DNA of 54,714 nt from CAYVKM01 sp964452045 (GTDB taxonomy: Bacteria > Calditrichota > Calditrichia > RBG-13-44-9), in contig CAYVKM010000017.1 of the NCBI GenBank assembly GCA_964452045.1, positions 1 to 54,714 on the forward strand, read 5' to 3'. How positions within the stretch are numbered: the first letter of the stretch is position 1; each line of letters opens with the position of its first letter. A program made the position numbers and the translations under genes. Of the stretch, positions 43,043 through 51,777 are shown in pieces. A model generated the notes under the pieces. It ran no database searches, was not told the DNA's origin, and worked only from the letters and a program-made list of their open reading frames with translations.

Positions 43043-45187
43043 ATGAAATACTTATTATACTTTAGTCTTATTGTGATGCTTGTAATGAGTTGCGGTCAAA
43101 CCGCTAAACCTCTCCTTCCGTACCATTTCGAAAATTATAATTTAAATGTGAATATTGATCCCAGCCAAAGCGATGCGGATATTTCCGCACTGGTTAATAT
43201 GAAATCTGATAAAAATCTTCAGGAAATCTCTTTCTTGATGAACAATCAGGCTAAGATCAAGCAAGTATTTATTGATGATGAAGAGGCGAATTTTCAAAGT
43301 CAGACTAACTTTGACCTGAAAAAGTATTTTGACAAACCGGATTCTACAATTGAGAACAGCTATAAAAGTGCGATGCAAATCACTGTATTTCTCACCGAAC
43401 CCAAAGCGGAAGCAGTAATTAATGTTAACTATACACTTTCGGCTCAGGATTCGGTTGATAAAGCTGCATTTTCCCGGGAATATATCGCTTACGAAGTAAA
43501 AGGATATATCGGAGATAAAGGTGTGTTTCTCAGCCCATCATATTTTTGGTATCCTTATTTACCAGAAAATTTGGCTCATTTTTCTATCGAAGTAACCACA
43601 CCCAAAAGTCTTTCGATTATCACCCAGGGTGATAAAGTTTTTGAGCAGACTGATGAGAATAACCGGAAAGTAAAATGGGTAATAAATTATCCGGCTGATG
43701 CGATACATCTGGTCGGTTCAAATTTTGAAATAAAAAATGCAGAATTTGACGACGTTTCGATTTCAACCTATTTTTTCCCACAATCACAGGATCTGGCACC
43801 ATCTTATCTGCAGGCTTGTCAGCGATATATTCCGATGTATGACAAGCTGATCGGGCCCTATCCATTTTCCAAATTTGCAGTGGTAGAAAATTTCTTTCCC
43901 ACCGGTTATGGAATGCCGTCATACACACTTTTAGGAAGCCAGGTCATTCGGTTACCATTTATTATCTATACCTCGCTCGGCCACGAGATTACCCACAATT
44001 GGTGGGGAAACTCGGTGTATGTGAATTATGAGAGTGGTAATTGGTGCGAAGGTCTCACCACCTATTATGCGGACTATCACTATAAGGAGATGAAAAGTCC
44101 GGAAAAGGCCATGCAATATCGAAGAGATCTGGACCGGGATTTTACCGTTTATGTGACTGAAAAATATGATCGTCCCCTTTCCGAATTTCGCGAGCGCACG
44201 GAGAGCGCCTCCCGGGCATTAGGATACGGTAAAAGTGCCATGGTTTTCCATCAGTTACGAAAAATAATTGGAGATTCCCTTTTCTATCAGTCATTTCGCA
44301 ATTTTTACCGGGATTTTAAATTCAAGGAAGCTTCCTGGAAAGACATCCAGAATACTGTAAAAAGTACAACGAGTCAGGATTACGCCTGGTTCTTCGAGCA
44401 GTGGGTATATCAAAAGGGCGCACCAAAATTAGTCCTTAAAGACGTAAAAACAGTAGGTCAGCAACTGGACTTTAACCTCCAGCAATTAAATGGGAAATAT
44501 AAACTTTATATCCCCTTGTCCATCAAATATGAAGGAGCAGAGCAAACCAGGACCGATATTTGGTTGAATGAGGAACAACAAAATTACAATATTACACTTA
44601 TTGGAAAACCTTCCCAATTAGCCATCGACCCAGATTTTGATGTCTTCCGTAAACTGGATGTCAATGAGATTCCGCCGACTCTCGCCGAAATATTTGCAAA
44701 GGAGAATGCAATTCTGGTATTGCCTGATAATTGTTCAGATTCAAAGTTGGAAGCATATAAAGCATTCGCAAACACTTTCGCAGAGGGGATGGAGGAAAAA
44801 ACGGTTATAAAGGAACCATCGGAAATTACCGAGACAGAACTGGATAGTAATTCCTTTTATATTCTTGGTAGTCCGGAAGAAAATTCCCTGTGGAATTCCA
44901 TAGATTATTCTGCCACTCAACAACTAAAGGTAAAGGATAATACGTTACAATTCGAGGGAAAGCAAGTTCCTGCTCCGGAAGATATGTTTATAATGATGGC
45001 CAGGGCTAAAAACAATCCGGGGATTGACTATTGCTTCATCCTGTTAGGAAAGGATAAAAACATTGGACGGGTCGGCTCGCTATTGAGTCATTACGGAAAA
45101 TATAGTTATCTGATGTTTTCTTCCGGTAAAAACAGAATGAAGGGGGTTTTTGAGGCAGAGAACAGTCCGCTGATTTATAATTTCTAA
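43043..45187 (+). CDS. M1-family metallopeptidase lipoprotein
   Basis: The 714-aa protein has a lipoprotein signal (YFSLIVMLVMSC, Cys17 as lipidated residue). The zinc site is HEITH at 314-318, with the third ligand Glu336 in NWCEGLTTYYADY. The gap to that Glu is 17 residues rather than the usual 18. GYGMPSYT takes the place of the GAMEN exopeptidase loop. A further 330 residues form the helical domain and a C-terminal extension. It is likely a periplasmic aminopeptidase or endopeptidase for peptide uptake. It follows the TPR-like protein gene. Confidence 0.92.
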   Translation: MKYLLYFSLIVMLVMSCGQTAKPLLPYHFENYNLNVNIDPSQSDADISALVNMKSDKNLQEISFLMNNQAKIKQVFIDDEEANFQSQTNFDLKKYFDKPDSTIENSYKSAMQITVFLTEPKAEAVINVNYTLSAQDSVDKAAFSREYIAYEVKGYIGDKGVFLSPSYFWYPYLPENLAHFSIEVTTPKSLSIITQGDKVFEQTDENNRKVKWVINYPADAIHLVGSNFEIKNAEFDDVSISTYFFPQSQDLAPSYLQACQRYIPMYDKLIGPYPFSKFAVVENFFPTGYGMPSYTLLGSQVIRLPFIIYTSLGHEITHNWWGNSVYVNYESGNWCEGLTTYYADYHYKEMKSPEKAMQYRRDLDRDFTVYVTEKYDRPLSEFRERTESASRALGYGKSAMVFHQLRKIIGDSLFYQSFRNFYRDFKFKEASWKDIQNTVKSTTSQDYAWFFEQWVYQKGAPKLVLKDVKTVGQQLDFNLQQLNGKYKLYIPLSIKYEGAEQTRTDIWLNEEQQNYNITLIGKPSQLAIDPDFDVFRKLDVNEIPPTLAEIFAKENAILVLPDNCSDSKLEAYKAFANTFAEGMEEKTVIKEPSEITETELDSNSFYILGSPEENSLWNSIDYSATQQLKVKDNTLQFEGKQVPAPEDMFIMMARAKNNPGIDYCFILLGKDKNIGRVGSLLSHYGKYSYLMFSSGKNRMKGVFEAENSPLIYNF

Positions 45188-45220
45188 AGACGCGTTTAAG
45201 TGGAGATAACTATTCAGGGT

Positions 45221-45247
45221 AGTAAAGGGTTTCGCTTTACTTCTTTA
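45221..45247. terminator. Convergent terminator hairpin
   Basis: AGTAAAG and CTTTACT pair perfectly around a 7-base loop, followed by T-rich DNA on the plus strand. The right arm includes the stop of the minus-strand gene, so it can serve both converging units. Confidence 0.5.
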
Positions 45248-46136
45248 AATTTTTTATCCCATTTTGAGAATTATTGCGACGAATGATGGAAAGAGTTTGT
45301 AAAATCACCCTTCGTAAAAGTAATTCAAATCTATCGCTGTCGATAAATTGTTGTAAGCCAGTCCGGATCCATTCGAAACTTCTGCCCTTTCGCAAATGCC
45401 GGGACATAGTATGAATAAAATTCCGCTTTAAGTCATTGATAAAATAATCAATGATTCTGTCCAGTTTATCCTGCCTTTCATAGAATACCGTCGCTAAATG
45501 ATTCCGGATCTCTATTTCCAGGTAATGGTTGAAAACTTCCTGGACAAAATTTATAGCCTGGCTCAATGTTATAAATCGATTTAGCACTTTCATAAAATGT
45601 TTATCATATAATTCTGCTGTTTCATCGACACATTTGAGAGAAATTTTATCCTCACTACTGGGTTTTCTGGAAAATCTTTCCCGAAAATAAATCTTATAAT
45701 TTCGCTCCAGCAATTTATAGTTCTCTTGAATTTCCCCTTCCATTTTGCGAGAAACTTCGGTAAAAAATCTTGACTTAAAAGATAATTCCTTAACTTTACG
45801 CAGACGGATTAATGATTTTACCTGATATCTTATATTCGATGCGCATTTTTGGAGAATAACCAAATTCATGTATTTTTGTTCAAGATAGAAACCAATAGGG
45901 ATGGTTGGATTACCCTTCATATCCTGGTATACTTTTTTCAGGTCCTGCCGGACAAAGGAGCCAAAAACCCCCCGGATATCGCAGAACAAATTTTCACTGA
46001 ATAATTCTAAAAAAAATTGCGAATCGATATACTTGATAAGATAATGGGCTTCATCAAGCAGCCGAGGATAATAGCCCCTTTCCTGGATTATTTTGACACC
46101 CGCCTGGTATTTCTGTTCGAGCTCTTTCAGTTCCAT
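45237..46136 (-). CDS. Hypothetical helical, basic protein
   Basis: I do not recognise it. The 299-aa product is predicted all-helical and rich in Lys/Arg (for example NIRYQVKSLIRLRKVKELSF and HTMSRHLRKGRSFEWIRTGL), with no signal peptide, membrane segment or known motif. The length and uninterrupted reading support a real gene. It lies downstream of speB by 194 bases, a gap that contains a sigma-54-like box (46221-46236, minus) and a 14-base match (46245-46258) to the repeats upstream of the 51778 operon. Confidence 0.7.
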   Translation of the reverse strand: MELKELEQKYQAGVKIIQERGYYPRLLDEAHYLIKYIDSQFFLELFSENLFCDIRGVFGSFVRQDLKKVYQDMKGNPTIPIGFYLEQKYMNLVILQKCASNIRYQVKSLIRLRKVKELSFKSRFFTEVSRKMEGEIQENYKLLERNYKIYFRERFSRKPSSEDKISLKCVDETAELYDKHFMKVLNRFITLSQAINFVQEVFNHYLEIEIRNHLATVFYERQDKLDRIIDYFINDLKRNFIHTMSRHLRKGRSFEWIRTGLQQFIDSDRFELLLRRVILQTLSIIRRNNSQNGIKNLKK

Positions 46137-46330
46137 ATCATTTGGTAAAAGAATACGAAATTTTTAAACCCATGATAATTATCGGCTTATTCCAATTTTT
46201 CATAAAAATTTTTTGAAATTTGCTATTCCGTGGCCGGATGATAGAAATAAATTCAACGATATTGAATGTAGAAAATACTAGACAAAAACTTACAAATCGA
46301 ACTTCTTAACACAACTTATTATGTAGTATT

Positions 46331-47191
46331 TTATACGACTAGCAGGAGTTCCCGCAGGATTTTTGAGGCAACAATCGTAGAGACATTTGTCGGATCAATC
46401 TGCGGTGTCAATTCCACCATATCCGCACCAACAAAATTCATATCCTTTATATGCTTTAATATCGAAATAAATTCCTGGAAAAAAATACCTCCGGCCTCGG
46501 GCGTACCGGTGCCCGGAATAAGGGATGGATCAAAAATATCAAGATCAACTGTAAGGTATACCGGTTTATCAGAGAGTGCGTCCAAATTCTTTAGAAATTC
46601 CTCAGAATTAAATGGATATAACTTTGTATTGGATTTAGCAAAGGCATATTCATCCCTATGACCACTGCGAATTCCTACCTGATGAATCCGGTATGGCTGC
46701 TTCATCAGATCAAATATTCTCCTCATTACCGTACCATGCGAGTATTTATCACCAAAAAGCTCATCCATGAGATCAAGATGAGCATCCAATTGTATCAGGT
46801 GTAGCTCCGGATATTTCTGCAAAAGTGGTTTTACAACCGGTAGGGTCACCAAATGCTCCCCTCCAATGCAAAACGGTTTTTTACCGCTGTTGATAATGTG
46901 TTGCGAGATCTTTTCAATACGGGCCAGAGTTTCACCAGTATTTCCGTAAACTACCTCAATATTGCCCAGGTCATGTATTTTCTTATCCTTGATGTCCATG
47001 TCGAAGTAGGGACTATAATCTTCCTGGGAAAGCAGAGTTTCACTTCTTAAAGCATTTGGGGCAAAACGGGAGCCCGGTCGGTATGACGACGTCCCATCAA
47101 AACCGGCTCCGAATAGAACAATTTCCGCATCATCGAAAGTTGAAGTACAGCCTTCGTAATGGCCATTTTTTACTATCAAATGACTAATCAT
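46331..47191 (-). CDS. speB: Agmatinase/ureohydrolase
   Basis: The 286-aa ureohydrolase has the manganese ligands in order: His113 (GGEHLVT), Asp136-Ala-His138-Leu-Asp140, and Asp216/Asp218 in VDLDIFDPSLIPGTG. SYRPGSRFAPNALR is typical of agmatinases. It splits agmatine into putrescine and urea, or N1-aminopropylagmatine into spermidine and urea. Its start overlaps the end of speE by 8 bases, linking the two steps of one polyamine route. Confidence 0.93.
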   Translation of the reverse strand: MISHLIVKNGHYEGCTSTFDDAEIVLFGAGFDGTSSYRPGSRFAPNALRSETLLSQEDYSPYFDMDIKDKKIHDLGNIEVVYGNTGETLARIEKISQHIINSGKKPFCIGGEHLVTLPVVKPLLQKYPELHLIQLDAHLDLMDELFGDKYSHGTVMRRIFDLMKQPYRIHQVGIRSGHRDEYAFAKSNTKLYPFNSEEFLKNLDALSDKPVYLTVDLDIFDPSLIPGTGTPEAGGIFFQEFISILKHIKDMNFVGADMVELTPQIDPTNVSTIVASKILRELLLVV

Positions 47192-48026
47192 TAATTAATT
47201 CCTTTACATAATTTGGCAGGGCAAAACATGCCTGGCGGACTTCTGCATTATAATATTTGAGATTTAATTTGTCCTTAATAAATTTTTGCTCTTGAAAAAG
47301 ATTTTTTGGATCATATTTCTTGCTGGCAAAACCAAACATCCAGAATCCGGATGGATAGGTCGGGATATTGGCACCATAGAATCGAACAATCGGGAAAGAT
47401 TTTTTAAGCTTTTCAGAAATGGATCGAACCCAATGGCCGGAAAAAATGGGACTCTCAGCCTGATTCACCAATATCCCATCCTTTGCCAGGATGTTATAAC
47501 AATTATGATAAAAATCCGAAGTGAATAAGCCTTCTCCCACATTTATCGGATCAGTGGAATCGATAATTATCAGATCATATAGTTTCTCCACCCTTTTGAC
47601 AAATTCCACGCCATTTTCAAAATGACAATTCACACGTTCCGATAATAATTTCCGGGAAATCGTCGGAAAAAACTCCAAACATACCTCGCTTACTCGTCTG
47701 TCGATGTCCACCAGATCCACCGCTTTAACTTCCTGGTGTTTTACAATTTCTCTGACCGTCCCGCCATCTCCACCGCCAATTACCAGAACTCTTTCCGGTT
47801 TGGGGTGCGTATATAAAGGAACGTGGGCAATCATTTCATGATAAATATATTCATCCCGCTCGGTTAACATGATGCATCCATCGATCGCCAGCATCCGGCC
47901 GAATTTTTCCGTTTCAAAAACCTCTATCTTCTGAAAGGAGCTTTTACCCGAATAGAGAATTCTTTTAATGTCAATATTAAATCCGGCCGCAACCTCCGGA
48001 TAATTTTCAGTGAATCGTAAATTCAT
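47184..48026 (-). CDS. speE: Polyamine aminopropyltransferase (spermidine synthase)
   Basis: The 280-aa protein matches SpeE: F-Q-K-I-E-V-F-E-T-E-K-F-G-R-M-L-A-I-D-G, DEYIYHEMIAHVPL, VLVIGGGDGGTVREI for decarboxylated SAM binding, and DLIIIDSTDPINVGEGLF with the catalytic Asp. It transfers an aminopropyl group to putrescine or agmatine. The tight speE-speB overlap fits either use. It is divergent from the thioesterase gene. Confidence 0.95.
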   Translation of the reverse strand: MNLRFTENYPEVAAGFNIDIKRILYSGKSSFQKIEVFETEKFGRMLAIDGCIMLTERDEYIYHEMIAHVPLYTHPKPERVLVIGGGDGGTVREIVKHQEVKAVDLVDIDRRVSEVCLEFFPTISRKLLSERVNCHFENGVEFVKRVEKLYDLIIIDSTDPINVGEGLFTSDFYHNCYNILAKDGILVNQAESPIFSGHWVRSISEKLKKSFPIVRFYGANIPTYPSGFWMFGFASKKYDPKNLFQEQKFIKDKLNLKYYNAEVRQACFALPNYVKELIND

Positions 48027-48219
48027 AACCTACAATTTTCCCTCATAATAAAGACATAAAAAGAACAATGCTGTCATAGCTTTAAAAAATATGACCAATT
48101 TCTGATAATCCGGTGAAGCATGCCATTATTTTTTTAAATTTTACATCAGAATTATTTGACCTTATCCTTATATTTATATTCTTTAAAAAGAAAAATAACA
48201 TACCGTTCAGGATAAAAAT

Positions 48220-48621
48220 ATGAAAGTTTTTACGGTCAAATTCATTGTCAGAAGTTATGAATGCGATTCATACGGACATGTAAACAATGCTGTTTATTTA
48301 AATTACCTGGAATTTGCCAGGATGTTTGCGCTATTGGAAAAAGGATTTACTCTGGAAAAAATGAAATCTTCCGGATTTTTGGTGGTGATTCGTAGAATTG
48401 AGATTGATTATATCTCTCCTTTATATACCGGACAGGAGGTTCTCATAAAAACCTTTACCAGTGAATCTAAAAATAGCAGCGGTACATTTTCCCAACAAAT
48501 TTATGAAGCAAAAAATGAAAAATTGGCAGCTGAGGCAAAGGTAACCTGGGTGTTTACAAATTTAACAGGACGTCCGATTGCCATCCCAAAGGAGATTAGA
48601 GAAGCATTTGAAATTAATTGA
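48220..48621 (+). CDS. Hotdog-fold acyl-CoA thioesterase (4HBT/YbgC-like)
   Basis: The 133-aa hotdog protein has the YbgC/4HBT signature ECDSYGHVNNAVYLNYLEFAR with catalytic Asp16 and the following helix, then VVIRRIEIDYISPLYTGQEV. It would hydrolyse acyl-CoA thioesters. The natural substrate is unknown. It precedes a NUDIX gene by 12 bases, so they form a small operon. Confidence 0.9.
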   Translation: MKVFTVKFIVRSYECDSYGHVNNAVYLNYLEFARMFALLEKGFTLEKMKSSGFLVVIRRIEIDYISPLYTGQEVLIKTFTSESKNSSGTFSQQIYEAKNEKLAAEAKVTWVFTNLTGRPIAIPKEIREAFEIN

Positions 48622-48633
48622 GAACCAACAGAT

Positions 48634-49077
48634 ATGGAGCATAATAATTATACCCATAAGGTGGCCGTAACTGCCTATATTATTAAACAAAATAAATATC
48701 TATTACTCAAACGCAATACCAAGCCCTGCATCTGGGCTCCTCCCGGGGGACGATTGTTTAAAGATGAAGATCCCAATAAAGGGATAGTCAGGGAAATTAA
48801 AGAAGAAACAAATCTTGAGGTAGAAATATTAGCTCCGGTTGATGTATGGTTTGGTGACTGGAGAGGTAAACCCTTGATGTCAATTGATTATCTGGTAAAA
48901 ATCAGAGCTGGAGAAATTAAATTATCAGAGGAACACAGTGAGTACCGTTGGGTATCGATTAAAGAGCTTGAAAAGGGGGATCCGATTCAACTAGACCCTC
49001 AACTGGGGTTTCGACTGGAAGACTTTAAGAAAGCAAATCGACTGATTAATCTACTGTCTGAAGCGAATTCATTTTAA
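48634..49077 (+). CDS. NUDIX hydrolase
   Basis: The 147-aa protein carries a complete NUDIX box at 39-61 (G-R-L-F-K-D-E-D-P-N-K-G-I-V-R-E-I-K-E-E-T) with Arg53-Glu54 and Glu57-Glu58. It hydrolyses a nucleoside diphosphate linked to another group; the surroundings do not reveal which. The gap of 217 bases to proS holds nothing I can define; in particular there is no T-box leader. Confidence 0.93.
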   Translation: MEHNNYTHKVAVTAYIIKQNKYLLLKRNTKPCIWAPPGGRLFKDEDPNKGIVREIKEETNLEVEILAPVDVWFGDWRGKPLMSIDYLVKIRAGEIKLSEEHSEYRWVSIKELEKGDPIQLDPQLGFRLEDFKKANRLINLLSEANSF

Positions 49078-49294
49078 CGTGACTATTTATTTATTACAAA
49101 ATCTTTTAGTCCATCTCTACTGGAAACAAGTTTTTGATTGATTTCGTAAACAAAGCCTCATAAATTCGCAGTTTCAAAATCAGGTTGAACAAACACGCGA
49201 TCATTTGATATACAAACTTTTTACTTTGAGCATCAACGAAAATTAGTTTTATTAAAAATAATAGAAACTGAATTGGCATTAGGAGCAAAATTTA

Positions 49295-50722
49295 ATGGCA
49301 GAACGTATTACCCCACGAAGTGAAGATTATAGCCGCTGGTATACCGATGTAATTATTCAGGGCCGATTGGCTGATTACTCTCCGGTAAAAGGGTGTATGG
49401 TCATCCGACCGAATGGATATGCCATTTGGGAGGGAATGCAGCAGATTCTGGATGGGATGTTTAAAGAAACCGGTCATGTTAATGCCTATTTCCCGCTGTT
49501 TATTCCGGAAAGTTTTATGAAAAAAGAAGCCGAGCATGTGGAGGGTTTTGCTCCGGAATGCGCAATTGTAACCATCGGTGGTGGTGAGAAACTGGAAGAA
49601 CCGCTTTATATAAGACCTACTTCCGAAACTATCATCTGGAGTATGTTCAAAAAATGGATCATGTCTTATCGGGACCTACCAATCCTGTTGAATCAATGGG
49701 CGAATGTGGTAAGATGGGAAATGCGGACCCGGTTATTCCTACGAACAACCGAATTCCTCTGGCAGGAGGGCCATACCGCCCATGCAACCTTTGAAGAAGC
49801 AGAAGAAGAGACACTAAAAATTCTGGAAATATACCGGAAATTTGCTGAAGACTATCTGGCCATGCCGGTAATAACCGGACGTAAGACCGAATCAGAAAAA
49901 TTTGCCGGCGCTTTGCATACCTACAGTATCGAGGCGATGATGCAGGATGGAAAAGCTTTACAGGCCGGGACATCGCACAATTTGGGGCAAAATTTTGCCA
50001 AAGCCTTTGATGTCAGCTTCCAGGATAAGGATGGTCAGGTTAAATCTGTATATGCTACCAGCTGGGGTGTAAGCACCAGGCTGATTGGTGCCCTTATTCT
50101 GACCCACGGGGATGATAACGGCGTTATTATTCCACCGAAACTGGCCCAGACCCAAATTGTAATTATCCCGATTTGGAAGGAGACAAATCGGAATGAAATT
50201 TTTGAATTTACTCAAAAAGTTTACCAGCAACTCCGAAATCAATTTTCGGTGAAATTAGATGACCGGGAACAGTACAAACCCGGTTACAAATACAATGAAT
50301 GGGAAATGGTGGGTGTACCGCTGCGGATTGAAATCGGGCCACGCGATGTACAGAACGACCAGGTGATGCTGGTTCGACGGGACAACCGGGAAAAAATTTC
50401 TGCAGGTATTAACAACTTAAATGAAGAAGTACAGAAAGTACTGGATAAAATGCAGAATGATCTGTTCGCTAGAGCATTAAAATTCAGAGAAGAGAATACC
50501 TTCCGGATTGATGAATATGACGAATTTAAGAGGGTTTTGGAAGATAAGGGAGGTTTTATTGAATCCCACTGGTGTGGCTCGGAAAAATGTGAGCTTCAGA
50601 TAAAAGAAGAAACTAAAGCTACGATTCGAAGTATTCCATTCGACCAGAAAAAAGAAAAGGGCAAGTGCATTCTTTGTGGGGAAGATTCAGAAGGTCGGGT
50701 AATTTTTGCCAAAGCATATTAA
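49295..50722 (+). CDS. proS: Prolyl-tRNA synthetase, archaeal/eukaryotic-type
   Basis: The 475-aa class II synthetase has MVIRPNGYAIWEGMQ, LYIRPTSETIIWSMF (motif 2 area), RWEMRTRLFLRTTEFLWQEGHTAH, GTSHNLGQNFAKAFD and TSWGVSTRLIGAL (motif 3). It has no editing insertion between motifs 2 and 3 and ends with the zinc-binding-like C-terminal domain (CGSEKCE, KGKCILCGE), with final Tyr. This is the short type found in archaea, eukaryotes and some bacteria. The ATG has an AGGAG site. Confidence 0.97.
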   Translation: MAERITPRSEDYSRWYTDVIIQGRLADYSPVKGCMVIRPNGYAIWEGMQQILDGMFKETGHVNAYFPLFIPESFMKKEAEHVEGFAPECAIVTIGGGEKLEEPLYIRPTSETIIWSMFKKWIMSYRDLPILLNQWANVVRWEMRTRLFLRTTEFLWQEGHTAHATFEEAEEETLKILEIYRKFAEDYLAMPVITGRKTESEKFAGALHTYSIEAMMQDGKALQAGTSHNLGQNFAKAFDVSFQDKDGQVKSVYATSWGVSTRLIGALILTHGDDNGVIIPPKLAQTQIVIIPIWKETNRNEIFEFTQKVYQQLRNQFSVKLDDREQYKPGYKYNEWEMVGVPLRIEIGPRDVQNDQVMLVRRDNREKISAGINNLNEEVQKVLDKMQNDLFARALKFREENTFRIDEYDEFKRVLEDKGGFIESHWCGSEKCELQIKEETKATIRSIPFDQKKEKGKCILCGEDSEGRVIFAKAY

Positions 50723-50740
50723 AGGACAGGGCTAAAAAAT

Positions 50741-51385
50741 ATGTATTATCAATCAAATTTTAGTTTTATGACCACAGGGGTAAAGAATTTACTTTTTGCA
50801 AATGTTGCAGTCTTTCTTTTGCAATTTCTGGCGCCTACATTGAATAATTACATGATTTACTTTTTCGGCTTACATTCATATCTCGCTTTTCAAAAACTCT
50901 TTATCTGGCAATTTGCTACCTACATGTTTTTGCATGGCGGCTTTGGACATATTTTTTTCAATATGTTTGCCCTATGGATGTTCGGAGTGGAATTGGAAAG
51001 AACCTGGGGAACAAAGGAATTCCTAAAATTCTACTTCCTGACCGGAATTGCCGCAGGGATCTCCACCGCACTTTTCAACTGGGGTTCAATGATCCCAACT
51101 ATCGGTGCGTCCGGAGCAATCTATGGCATATTAGCGGCCTACGCCTTATTCTTTCCCGATAGATATGTGTATCTTTATCTGCTTTTCCCCATAAAAATGA
51201 AATATTTGGCCTTGATATTGGGAGCTATAGAATTCTTATCTGCATACAGCCAGGATGGTATTGCCCATGTCGCCCATCTGGGTGGAATGGTTGTCGGGTT
51301 TATTTACCTGAGACATAAATACCGTCACTCGGGTGTGGGCCAGGATTTCTTTAAGAATTTCTTTAAGAAAAAAGGACATTTCTAA
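50741..51385 (+). CDS. Rhomboid family intramembrane serine protease
   Basis: The 214-aa protein has six membrane segments. Catalytic Ser124 lies in IGASGAIYG and His176 in IAHVAHLGG; HGGFGHIFFNM near 65-75 supplies the oxyanion residues. It cleaves membrane proteins inside the bilayer. The C-terminal tail is basic (FFKNFFKKKGHF). It follows proS by 18 bases. Substrates are unknown. Confidence 0.95.
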   Translation: MYYQSNFSFMTTGVKNLLFANVAVFLLQFLAPTLNNYMIYFFGLHSYLAFQKLFIWQFATYMFLHGGFGHIFFNMFALWMFGVELERTWGTKEFLKFYFLTGIAAGISTALFNWGSMIPTIGASGAIYGILAAYALFFPDRYVYLYLLFPIKMKYLALILGAIEFLSAYSQDGIAHVAHLGGMVVGFIYLRHKYRHSGVGQDFFKNFFKKKGHF

Positions 51386-51516
51386 TCCAAAAAACATATC
51401 GATTAGTTAATATTCCCCTCTCATTATTTCCTATTCTAAGAACCTTAAGAATTAAACACTTCTGGAAATCTAATCAGAATAATTGTTAGATTATTCTACA
51501 ATACAAAATCATGACT

Positions 51517-51632
51517 GTAAATATATTCAATATTAAACGTTGAATTTATTTACACGATTTATATCTCTAATTTTTAGATATTTAACACAGTTATATCTAA
51601 AGCCTGAAAAAAATCCGTAAATATATTCAACG
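51517..51632. repeat. Three copies of GTAAATAwATTCAA element
   Basis: Copy 1 is at 51517-51530 (plus), copy 2 at 51540-51553 (inverted, one base different) and copy 3 at 51617-51630 (plus). Copies 1 and 2 form an inverted pair with 9 bases between; copies 1 and 3 are exactly 100 bases apart. Copies 2 and 3 extend to ...TTCAACG. The position, about 80-200 bases upstream of a sigma-54-like promoter, fits activator-binding sites. Confidence 0.6.
51573..51601. repeat. Perfect inverted repeat TTTAGATAT / ATATCTAAA
   Basis: Two 9-base arms (51573-51581 and 51593-51601) are separated by 11 bases, giving about two helical turns between arm centres. The geometry suits a dimeric DNA-binding protein. 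A shorter relative lies before metF at 23398. Confidence 0.45.
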
Positions 51633-51711
51633 ATTTTGATTTGCTCCTGGTTATTTAGCACTCTCACCCAATTCATTTATTATTAAAAGTTTAAGCAAAT
51701 AAAATATTACT

Positions 51712-51727
51712 TGGCACTCATTTTGTT
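51712..51727 (+). promoter_or_regulatory. Sigma-54 (RpoN) promoter candidate
   Basis: TGGCACTCATTTTGTT matches the -24/-12 consensus TGGCACg-N4-TTGCw except that the G after CAC and the C of TTGC are both T. The GG-to-G spacing is correct. Transcription would start near 51738, about 40 bases before the ATG. Such promoters need an NtrC-type activator; one is encoded at 1996-3372. Confidence 0.5.
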
Positions 51728-51777
51728 ATTCGTACAACAGTAATACCATTTGGAATCAAAAAAAGAAAGGAATAAAT

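Larger units (their letters stand above)
51386..51777 (+). promoter_or_regulatory. Regulatory region of GcvH-FeS-NrfD operon (392 bases)
   Basis: This gap contains no ORF. It holds three copies of a GTAAATAwATTCAA element, a perfect 9-base inverted repeat, overlapping inverted repeats at 51467-51497 (AATCTAA/TTAGATT and AGAATAAT/ATTATTCT), and a sigma-54-like promoter near the end. The main parts are listed separately. Confidence 0.6.

Noticed and set aside
49078..49294. Possible T-box leader before proS
   Set aside because: No T-box motif or antiterminator/terminator pair is visible in the gap.
51655..51663. TTAGCACTC, identical to one CIRCE arm
   Set aside because: The second arm is missing at the required 9-base distance, so it is a half-site only.
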